Positions 1 through 5,141 of a stretch of 5,354 bases of DNA are shown piece after piece (position 1 is the stretch's first letter; every line of letters starts with the position of its first letter). This stretch comes from Bacteroidota bacterium (GTDB lineage Bacteria > Bacteroidota > Bacteroidia > Bacteroidales > CAJPTX01), in assembly GCA_002748015.1 (NCBI GenBank), contig PDRH01000037.1, forward strand, positions 1 to 5,354. Direction: 5' to 3'. Below the pieces are notes generated by a model that saw only the letters and a list, made by a program, of their open reading frames with translations, did not search any database and was not told the origin of the DNA. The translations under genes were made by a program, and so were the position numbers.

Positions 1-167
1 ATGTAGGCAGAGTGTATATGCGGGGATATGGTGGTATCCTGTAGAGGGGTGGATGGCGTTTGCGCACGGCTGATTGTTGGGGCGAGTAGCGTGAGTAGGG
101 TGGCCAGTAGGGCACTGAATATCGCGGGGGTATTGTGTGCGGAGGATGAGGAGAGGGGTGCTATCAT
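1..167 (-). CDS. Secreted protein of unknown function, N-terminal fragment
   Basis: This is an open frame of 55 codons that runs off the low end of the window. Its ATG overlaps the stop of the NamZ-family gene as ATGA (positions 167-164), the usual arrangement for translationally coupled genes, and this decided the start. The visible residues form a signal peptide: a Ser/Ala/Pro-rich n-region (about residues 1-14), a hydrophobic core AIFSALLATLLTLLA (15-29), and a signal peptidase I-like site ISRA|QT after residue 35. The next 20 residues are polar and Thr/Ser/Pro-rich (QTPSTPLQDTTISP), as at the start of many exported Bacteroidetes proteins. The n-region has no Lys or Arg, which is atypical. 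The mature domain lies outside the window, so no function can be given. The coupling suggests a role in the envelope with the muramidase, but that is inference. The reading frame and signal peptide are fairly secure; the product is unknown. Confidence 0.7.
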   Translation of the reverse strand, partial: MIAPLSSSSAHNTPAIFSALLATLLTLLAPTISRAQTPSTPLQDTTISPHIHSAY

Positions 168-1465
168 GGCTGGCCTTGGAGCTTGATGGTGTCTGGGTAG
201 AGGAGGTACTTCCTGCGTATGCTTTTGAACTGCTCTAGGTCTTTTGCCCACTGCTGGCGTATCTGCTCTTCCGTCCAGCCGTCTTCCATGGCTTTTCGTA
301 GGTCGGGCGTTCCGGCCAGCTGGTTGAAGAAGCGGGTGAAGAATTTGGACTTGCTAGGGCAGCTTTGGTACATCTGTATGAGGTAGGTGAGGTTGAGGCG
401 TGCAGGTCGTGCGGAGTCCCGTAGGTGTCGCAGATCGAGTCCGTGGCATCTTCTACCCTCATAGGGTGGGTGCTTTGCGCCGGTAGTGGGGCGAGGGGTG
501 AAGCTAAAGGTGGTTTGGGGGTGGGTAGGCGAGCCGATTAGCTCAAATGGGCTAGTGGTACCCCGTCCTACGCTGACGGTGGTACCCTCGAATAGGGCGA
601 GGGAGGGGTAAAGGTATACGGCGTTCTGGGTGGGGAGGTTGGGCGAGGGCGGGATTTCTATTGGGTATTCCGAGGTGTGGGCATAGTAGGGGCATTTGAT
701 GACGGTGAGCGGGCATTGGGCGCCGTCCTTGAGCCATTTCTCGCCGTTGAGCATTAGGGCGTATTCTCCGGTGGTCATGCCGTGTACCCATGGTATGGGC
801 TGCATGCCGACGAAGGAGCGGTAGCGTGGTTCGAGGGTGGGGCCGTCGACGTAGTGTCCATTGGGGTTGGGGCGGTCGAGGATGATGAGGTGGATGTTTT
901 GCTGGGCGCAGGCCTCCATGATGTATTGGAGGGTGGAGAGGTAGGTGTAGCATCGTACGCCCACGTCCTGTAGGTCGTAGATGATGAGGTCGATGTTGCG
1001 GAGTTGCTCTTCGGTGGGGCGTTTCTGCTTGCCATAGAGGCTGTAGATTTTTATGCCGTTCTTCAGCATGCTATTGCCGATGTTCTGCCCGGCATCTGCG
1101 AGTCCCTTCAGGCCGTGCTCGGGGGTAAAGATGGCCTTGATGTATATGTTGTGGGCGAGTAGGCGGTCTATGAGGTGTATACCCTCAGCGCTGGAGGTGT
1201 GATTGGCTACGAGGGCGATGATTTTGCCCTGCAGGAGGGGTAGGTAGGCGGTGGTGTTTAATTCTGCTGGGAGTGGGGGAGGGGGCATTTTTTGGAGGGT
1301 AATGGCTGGGGGAGGGGTGCGGGGGCTGGCTTGCTCTTTCTGCGTATTTTGCGCTTTTGGATTAGTATGGGGTGTAGCGGGGCGCTGGGCTATGCATGCC
1401 TGCGTAGCCAGGAGGTGGAGTAGGGTAAGGATGAGGAGGGATGGGTAGTAGAGCAGTTTTTTCAT
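164..1465 (-). CDS. namZ: Exo-beta-N-acetylmuramidase NamZ family (DUF1343), secreted
   Basis: This is a DUF1343-family protein. Characterised members (NamZ, glycoside hydrolase family 171) release MurNAc from the non-reducing end of peptidoglycan fragments, supporting cell-wall recycling or scavenging. I start it at the ATG at 1463-1465, giving 433 residues beginning MKKLLYYPSLLILTLL, a good signal peptide with cleavage near ACIA|QR (residue 26). An in-frame ATG at 1507 would add 14 residues, but it sits beside a 12-bp hairpin and spoils the signal peptide. A Pro-rich, low-complexity linker spans about residues 28-68. Family hallmarks follow in order: VANHTS (86-91), TPEHGLKG with the conserved Glu-His pair (114-121), YDLQDVGVRCYTY (163-175), LDRPNPNG (196-203), PSPNLPT (273-279), and YPSLALFEGTTVSVGRGT leading to PFELIGSP (286-313). 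The Cys before the signal cleavage site does not make a proper lipobox. Export to the periplasm is expected. The neighbours are an aminotransferase upstream and a coupled secreted protein downstream. The substrate is inferred from the family. Confidence 0.9.
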   Translation of the reverse strand: MKKLLYYPSLLILTLLHLLATQACIAQRPATPHTNPKAQNTQKEQASPRTPPPAITLQKMPPPPLPAELNTTAYLPLLQGKIIALVANHTSSAEGIHLIDRLLAHNIYIKAIFTPEHGLKGLADAGQNIGNSMLKNGIKIYSLYGKQKRPTEEQLRNIDLIIYDLQDVGVRCYTYLSTLQYIMEACAQQNIHLIILDRPNPNGHYVDGPTLEPRYRSFVGMQPIPWVHGMTTGEYALMLNGEKWLKDGAQCPLTVIKCPYYAHTSEYPIEIPPSPNLPTQNAVYLYPSLALFEGTTVSVGRGTTSPFELIGSPTHPQTTFSFTPRPTTGAKHPPYEGRRCHGLDLRHLRDSARPARLNLTYLIQMYQSCPSKSKFFTRFFNQLAGTPDLRKAMEDGWTEEQIRQQWAKDLEQFKSIRRKYLLYPDTIKLQGQP

Positions 1466-1474
1466 GTAAAGATA

Positions 1475-1504
1475 GCCCCCATATGCTAGATTGCATATGG
1501 GGGC
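1475..1504 (-). terminator. 12-bp hairpin between the aminotransferase and namZ
   Basis: On the minus strand, arms GCCCCCATATGC and GCATATGGGGGC pair perfectly around the six-base loop AATCTA. The hairpin begins about 21 bases after the aminotransferase stop and is followed by TATCTTTAC and then the namZ ATG. The trailing T-run is imperfect, so it may be a weak or partial intrinsic terminator, a 3'-end stabiliser for the aminotransferase mRNA, or a structure that limits namZ translation. The hairpin is seen directly; which role it plays is inferred. Confidence 0.65.
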
Positions 1505-1525
1505 CATTGGTCTTGCGTTTACTCG

Positions 1526-2725
1526 CTAGAGCGTACGCCCTGGGTATGCCTTGAGGCCGGCCTCAAAGACCTTCATGGCTTTCTCCAGATCCTTGATGTT
1601 GAGGACGTAGGCCATGCGCGCCTCGTTACGTCCCTTACCCGGCGTGCCGTAGAAGCCTTCTGCTGGTGCTATCATGACGGTGCTGTTGTCCATGGAGAAC
1701 TCCTCGAGCATCCACTGGGCAAACTTGTTGGCATCGTCTACCGGTAGCTTGACCACGGTGTAGAATGCGCCCTTGGGCATGGGGGTAAACACGCCCTCCA
1801 TCTTGTTGAGCGCGTTGACCATGAAGTCGCGGCGTGCGATGTACTCGTTGTATACGGTGTCGAAGTACTCCTGCGGGGTTTCCAGCGCGGCTTCCGCAGC
1901 GAGCTGCCCATATGCCGGGGCGCAGAGGCGAGCCATGGCGAACTGTAGTACACCCTTCATGAGCTCCTTGTTGCGGCTGACGATGGCGCCGATACGTACG
2001 CCGCACATGCTGTAGCGCTTGGACACGGAGTCTACGAGTATGGTGTTGTTCTCCAGGCCGGGTAGCTCCATGACGGAGAAGTGCTTGTGGCCGTCGTAGC
2101 AGAACTCGCGGTATACCTCGTCTGCAATGAGGAAGAGGTCGTGCTTGAGGGCTATCTTGCCGAGGCTCTCTATCTCCTCCTGTGAATATAGGTAGCCGGT
2201 GGGGTTGTTGGGGTTGCAGACCATGATGGCCTTGGTCTTAGGCGTAATGAGCTTTTCGAACTCAGCGATTGGGGGTAGCGCAAAGCCCTCGTCGATGCTC
2301 GATGGTACTGCGATGATGTTAATGCCGACTTCAGCAGCAATGCCATTGTAGTTGGCGTAGTAGGGTTCGGGGATGATGATTTCGTCGCCTGGGTCAAGGG
2401 TGGTCATGAGGGCGAAGAACAGGGCTTCTGAGCCGGATTGGGTAACGATGAGGTCGCTTATCTCGATGTTGATACCCACGCCCTTGTAGTACTCCACGAG
2501 GCCCTTGCGGTAGGACATGAGTCCTGACGAGTCGCTGTAGGCGAGAACCTTCAGGTCGTTGTTCTTGATGGCGTTGAGGGCGCATTCCGGCGTTTCGATA
2601 TCGGGCTGTCCGATGTTGAGGTGGTACACCTTCACTCCCCTTTCCTTTGCCGCATTGGCGAAGGGTACGAGTTTCCGGATGGGGGAAGCGGGCATGGTGG
2701 CCGCTTTGCTTGAGATTTTTGGCAT
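1526..2725 (-). CDS. Fold-type I PLP-dependent aminotransferase (class I/II, aspartate aminotransferase-like)
   Basis: This is a complete 399-residue cytoplasmic enzyme, the usual length for class I/II aminotransferases, which move an amino group between an amino acid and a 2-oxo acid through pyridoxal phosphate. Visible hallmarks are the N-terminal substrate-side segment SPIRKLVPFA (14-23), NIGQPDIETP (37-46), the cofactor-side turn SGSEA (97-101), CNPNNPTG (170-177, Asn174 near the PLP ring), ADEVY (201-205, Asp202 pairing with the pyridine nitrogen, Tyr205), the Schiff-base lysine in SVSKRYSMCG (Lys236), Arg244 in GVRIG for cofactor phosphate, and Arg370 in NEARMAYVL, the likely substrate carboxylate clamp. 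No catalytic residue appears to be missing. The start MPKISSKAATMP fits the family pattern and lies about 46 bases after a strong promoter; Met11 is a less likely start. The gene probably begins its own transcript. The exact amino donor cannot be read from sequence; aspartate or a broad specificity is the family default. Confidence 0.93.
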   Translation of the reverse strand: MPKISSKAATMPASPIRKLVPFANAAKERGVKVYHLNIGQPDIETPECALNAIKNNDLKVLAYSDSSGLMSYRKGLVEYYKGVGINIEISDLIVTQSGSEALFFALMTTLDPGDEIIIPEPYYANYNGIAAEVGINIIAVPSSIDEGFALPPIAEFEKLITPKTKAIMVCNPNNPTGYLYSQEEIESLGKIALKHDLFLIADEVYREFCYDGHKHFSVMELPGLENNTILVDSVSKRYSMCGVRIGAIVSRNKELMKGVLQFAMARLCAPAYGQLAAEAALETPQEYFDTVYNEYIARRDFMVNALNKMEGVFTPMPKGAFYTVVKLPVDDANKFAQWMLEEFSMDNSTVMIAPAEGFYGTPGKGRNEARMAYVLNIKDLEKAMKVFEAGLKAYPGRTL

Positions 2726-2770
2726 GGTTTCTTTGCGTTAGGCTCCGTAGAGCATTATTCCATTCGCTTA

Positions 2771-2802
2771 CAAATTTAGGCGGTATCTACGATACTGCCA
2801 AA
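2771..2802 (-). promoter_or_regulatory. Bacteroidetes-type promoter for the aminotransferase
   Basis: On the minus strand, a -33 box TTTG (2802-2799), a 20-base spacer and a -7 box TAAATTTG (2778-2771) match the Bacteroidetes consensus TTTG/TAnnTTTG exactly. Transcription should start a few bases beyond 2771, giving a 5' leader of roughly 40 bases before the ATG at 2725. It lies just after the tRNA terminator, as expected for an independent unit. Confidence 0.8.
2779..2799. promoter_or_regulatory. Candidate operator: interrupted palindrome in the promoter spacer
   Basis: Read on the minus strand, half-sites GGCAGTATC and GATACCGCC flank a three-base centre GTA and are complementary at 8 of 9 positions. 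The dyad fills the whole spacer between the -7 and -33 boxes and touches the last base of the -33 box. A dimeric repressor bound here would block RNA polymerase. No cognate regulator is visible in the window, so the function is inferred from symmetry and placement only. Confidence 0.4.
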
Positions 2803-2870
2803 TGGAAAGGGTAAAAAAGAGGGTTCTGGGCTTTGGAGGGTTACTGCGCTAGAGCTAGCCAGAGAGGCCG

Positions 2871-2911
2871 AAAAAAAGATAGGGGCAGAAGCATAAGCTT
2901 CTGCCCCTATC
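2871..2911 (-). terminator. Strong intrinsic terminator after tRNA-Asn
   Basis: A perfect 15-bp stem (GATAGGGGCAGAAGC with its complement) closed by the four-base loop TTAT is followed directly by seven T residues on the minus strand. It begins 9 bases after the tRNA 3' end. There is no T-run on the plus-strand side, so it acts in the minus direction. It should end the tRNA transcript and any read-through from the glycan genes upstream, insulating the aminotransferase promoter. Confidence 0.95.
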
Positions 2912-2920
2912 CTGAGCCTG

Positions 2921-2994
2921 CTCCCCATCTAGGACTTGAACCTAGGACCCCCTGATTAACAGTCAGGTGCTCTAACCAACTGAGCTAATGAGGA
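2921..2994 (-). tRNA. tRNA-Asn (anticodon GTT)
   Basis: The 74-base gene folds into a complete cloverleaf. The acceptor stem TCCTCAT pairs with ATGGGGA (one T-G pair), with discriminator G. The D-arm is GCTCAGTTGGTTAGAGC. The anticodon arm is CCTGA-CTGTTAA-TCAGG, with anticodon GTT reading AAC/AAU. The T-arm is CTAGG-TTCAAGT-CCTAG. CCA is not encoded; the template continues CAGGC, so CCA must be added by the tRNA nucleotidyltransferase. It has its own promoter and terminator. No duplicated tRNA end or integrase is seen nearby, so there is no sign of use as an integration site within this window. Confidence 0.97.
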
Positions 2995-3166
2995 ATGTAA
3001 GGTGCAATTGGTTGGTAAAGTCTTCAACTTCCCCCCGTTTGCGAGTGCAAAGGTATATGCTTTGGTTGGAATATCCAAATGTAGGGGCGAAAAAACTCTT
3101 CGTGCTTTGGGGTAAGGCTCGGCTACTTGCGATGAGTCGATGGCCTAACAGCTTGTTTTTGAGTCG
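2995..3166. other. Non-coding gap between the glycerophosphotransferase gene and tRNA-Asn
   Basis: This gap holds the tRNA promoter (3048-3079) and the tRNA 5' leader. Between 3080 and 3166 I find no gene and no convincing terminator: a T6 run exists on the minus strand near 3091-3096, but no stable stem precedes it. Transcripts from the glycan genes may therefore continue into the tRNA and stop at its terminator. Confidence 0.6.
3048..3079 (-). promoter_or_regulatory. Bacteroidetes-type promoter for tRNA-Asn
   Basis: On the minus strand, a -33 box TTTG (3079-3076), a 20-base spacer and a -7 box TACCTTTG (3055-3048) match the TTTG/TAnnTTTG consensus exactly, with the same spacing as the aminotransferase promoter. 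The predicted start leaves a leader of nearly 50 bases ahead of the mature tRNA 5' end at 2994, to be removed by RNase P. Confidence 0.8.
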
Positions 3167-4225
3167 CTATATGTTCTTTTTTTGCACCCTTCCAAAGGTA
3201 TGGACTGACATGTAGCGTCGCCATATGGTGGTGTGCCGGATTTTGGGGACTCCGTACTGCTGTATGAAATCCTTGGCGGCCTGTAGCGTTCTTGCGGTGC
3301 AGAGGCCATCGAGGTGTGGGTCATAGTTGTCGACGACCCACTGCCGCTGGGCTGCAAAGGGGTCGTTCTTCAGGTTGTCCCAGACGGCCGCGGGGAGTTC
3401 TTCCGGTTTGGTTACATCCTGCCAGAAGAGGTCGTGGGCTATGGTTCTGACGGTTATAACCGGCTTGTTGAGCAGGAGCATTTCGTAGACAACGGAGGAG
3501 GTATCGCTCAGCATGATGTCGGCTGCGACTTCGTAGGGGGCAATATCATTGTCCTCAATGTAGAGTATATTCTCAAACTGCTTGGCCAGCTCGCGGTACT
3601 CGTTGACCCATTTCTTGTGGGTCATGGGGTGGAATTTGATGAGTATGAGGTTCTCCTCTTGCTGCGCTAGCACTATGAGCTGCAGTTTGATTTGGGGAAT
3701 GGAGGTGAGGCGTGGCGAGAAGGTGGGGGCGTAGAGTATGATGTGTTTTGCCTGGTACTTTTCCCTGATTTCCTTGGCTTTGGTATTATAGAGTGGCATG
3801 GATCGCACAAGGCTATCCTGCCGTAGCCAGCCAGTCTCTACGACGTGGAAGTCCTGCCTATTCCCCTTTAGGCGTTCGAATTCCTGGGTGAAGTATGGTC
3901 CCTGGGTGGCGTAGATGTCGAAGTACCCCCTGATTTGGAACTGGTCGCCCTTTTCGGCGGCGTAGCCATGGAATACGTTGATTTTGACCCCGCTGAGGTA
4001 ATAGGGTACGATGTTTCCCGGGGCAAAGATGGCCTCTGGCATGAAGTCGGCGGCCTCCTGCATTGATGTGGTGTGCTTGAAGTCGTTGGCATAGGGGAAC
4101 TGCTCGATGTGCCGGCCATCGAGATACCAGAGTATGTCGTAGTCCCCCTGCTCCTGCGCTTCGAGAGCTAGGGGGTGTAGGATGTTGAGTGCGTACTTCT
4201 GCTCGCAGAAAAGGAGTATTCGCAT
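3167..4225 (-). CDS. CDP-glycerol glycerophosphotransferase family protein (TagB/TagF-like)
   Basis: This is a 352-residue protein of the CDP-glycerol:poly(glycerophosphate) glycerophosphotransferase family, a GT-B-like fold that moves glycerol phosphate (or a related polyol phosphate) from a CDP carrier to a glycan or growing polymer at the inner face of the cytoplasmic membrane. Family motifs in order are NVFHGYAAEKGDQF (83-96, His86-Gly87), YATQGPYFTQEF (105-116), VETGWLRQDSL (129-139), ILYAPTFSPR (163-172), LIKFHPMT (195-202, His199), and SDTSSVVYEMLLLNKPVI (240-257), the last two forming the nucleotide-binding part. Its length is near TagB (a primer enzyme) and about half of full TagF, and no membrane segment is visible. 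The C-terminus is basic (RRY..RVQKK), possibly for membrane contact. It starts 4 bases after the LicD-family stop, with no obvious Shine-Dalgarno, so translation is probably coupled. Whether it adds one unit or a chain cannot be told. Confidence 0.87.
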   Translation of the reverse strand: MRILLFCEQKYALNILHPLALEAQEQGDYDILWYLDGRHIEQFPYANDFKHTTSMQEAADFMPEAIFAPGNIVPYYLSGVKINVFHGYAAEKGDQFQIRGYFDIYATQGPYFTQEFERLKGNRQDFHVVETGWLRQDSLVRSMPLYNTKAKEIREKYQAKHIILYAPTFSPRLTSIPQIKLQLIVLAQQEENLILIKFHPMTHKKWVNEYRELAKQFENILYIEDNDIAPYEVAADIMLSDTSSVVYEMLLLNKPVITVRTIAHDLFWQDVTKPEELPAAVWDNLKNDPFAAQRQWVVDNYDPHLDGLCTARTLQAAKDFIQQYGVPKIRHTTIWRRYMSVHTFGRVQKKNI

Positions 4226-4229
4226 GCTT

Positions 4230-5141
4230 CTATCGCGTGTTGTCGCTCTCGTTAGGGTAGGCGATATTTCGTCTTACCTCTGGGTTGTCCGCTCCGGGAT
4301 GTTGCTTTAGGAATTCTCTATAGGGGGTGTTCAGGTCTAGGTATGCGCAGTGGTGTACTTCTATGTTTTCTGGTTCTGGTATGCTCATGTAGTCGCCGTA
4401 GAGGGTCGTAAGGTATTCATCTGGTTGCTCTACCCCCTTGAGCGTTGTGTCCGCGAATATATAAGGAGTAGGCGAGCCGTAGGTAGCTTTTGCGTCAATG
4501 AATTTCCCTCGTTTATCAAAGTCGCTGGCGTACTGGGCGCTTTCAAAGGGTACTTTTTGCCTCCATTGATGTATCCACCGTTGGGTTGTCTTCCCGGCTA
4601 TGAGCTGCTGTAATAGCCAGTAGAGCAGTCCATCTGGTCGGTATCCGTGCTTGAAGGGGTAGCGGTTAGCCCAGTAGTTCAGGCGGGTTAGTAGGCGGTA
4701 CACCTTGATGTGCCTCCATCGTTTGAAGCCGGGGGCTGGCACTCCGTCTATGGGGAAAACGTCTATGGTAATGCCGCCGACCCTCCATTCGTGCCACCTC
4801 TCCCAGCTGGTGGTGTGCCGGTCGATGAGGCGCGCAAATGCCCAGTGGAAGCGTTCCAATGTGCGTCCGTCCACTAGCTCGTAGCGTTTGGGTAGCCAGT
4901 CCTTTGCGTGTTGCATCAGCATCTCATAGTCCCTTCTTGGGAGGCCTATGTCCATGTCGTTGTCCCAGGGGATGAATCCCCCATGGCGTATGGCTCCGAG
5001 CATGGTGCCGCCGATCATGTAGTACTGTAGCCCGTGGGCATCACAGGCCTTGGCGAGTACCTTGAGCATCTCGAGCATGGCCTGCTGGTGGCCAAGGAGC
5101 TGTTGTGTGGGATGGTATTCCCAGCCGGTTGTTGCCCCCAT
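4230..5141 (-). CDS. LicD family phosphotransferase
   Basis: This is a 303-residue LicD-family protein with a nucleotidyltransferase fold. Known members transfer phosphocholine, ribitol phosphate or similar groups from a CDP carrier onto surface sugars; eukaryotic fukutin and FKRP are distant relatives. The signature lies at residues 44-66: GGTMLGAIRHGGFIPW followed by DNDMDIGL, whose aspartates 60, 62 and 64 are the likely metal ligands. TIDVFPIDG (125-133, Asp127) and the C-terminal LYGDYM (247-252) are also typical. The middle (about 140-200) is rich in Trp, Arg and Tyr and may contact lipid or membrane, which is inference. No signal peptide is present, so it should act in the cytoplasm. 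The start chosen follows the upstream stop with no gap (TAG|ATG). The neighbours, a CDP-glycerol-type synthase and transferase, suggest glycerol phosphate or a related alcohol as the donated group rather than choline, as no choline kinase or choline transporter is visible. Confidence 0.9.
   Translation of the reverse strand: MGATTGWEYHPTQQLLGHQQAMLEMLKVLAKACDAHGLQYYMIGGTMLGAIRHGGFIPWDNDMDIGLPRRDYEMLMQHAKDWLPKRYELVDGRTLERFHWAFARLIDRHTTSWERWHEWRVGGITIDVFPIDGVPAPGFKRWRHIKVYRLLTRLNYWANRYPFKHGYRPDGLLYWLLQQLIAGKTTQRWIHQWRQKVPFESAQYASDFDKRGKFIDAKATYGSPTPYIFADTTLKGVEQPDEYLTTLYGDYMSIPEPENIEVHHCAYLDLNTPYREFLKQHPGADNPEVRRNIAYPNESDNTR

Noticed and set aside
34..40. Possible lipoprotein signal at the Cys of ATQACIAQ in NamZ (coordinates do not apply; residue 24 of the protein, around 1391-1396)
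   Set aside because: The residues before the Cys (TQA) lack the Leu or similar at -3 needed for a lipobox; a signal peptidase I site fits better.
552..953. Minus-strand open frame rich in His, Pro and Arg inside namZ
   Set aside because: It is an alternative frame of the conserved NamZ catalytic region, with the biased His/Pro/Arg composition typical of an out-of-frame shadow.
1251..1448. Plus-strand Gly/Cys-rich open frame opposite the NamZ N-terminus
   Set aside because: Its composition is the antisense of the proline-rich linker and signal peptide; there is no sign of independent coding.
1466..1474. TATCTTTA resembling a -7 promoter box just before namZ
   Set aside because: It would place the transcription start inside the coding sequence, and it differs from TAnnTTTG at the last position.
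1466..1507. Start of the NamZ-family gene at the ATG at 1507 (14 extra residues)
   Set aside because: That ATG borders the perfect hairpin and would place non-signal residues before MKKLLYYPSLL, which is a textbook Sec signal start on its own.
1635..2006. Minus-strand open frame of 123 codons inside the aminotransferase gene
   Set aside because: It overlaps catalytic-domain coding in another frame, is dominated by Arg, Gln and His, and has no start context.
2921..2994. tRNA-Asn as an integration site for a mobile element
   Set aside because: No integrase, no direct repeat of the tRNA 3' end and no compositional break are visible in the window.
3314..3670. Plus-strand open frame of 118 codons
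   Set aside because: It lies entirely opposite the well-supported glycerophosphotransferase gene, has no promoter, and its translation shows no recognisable domain.
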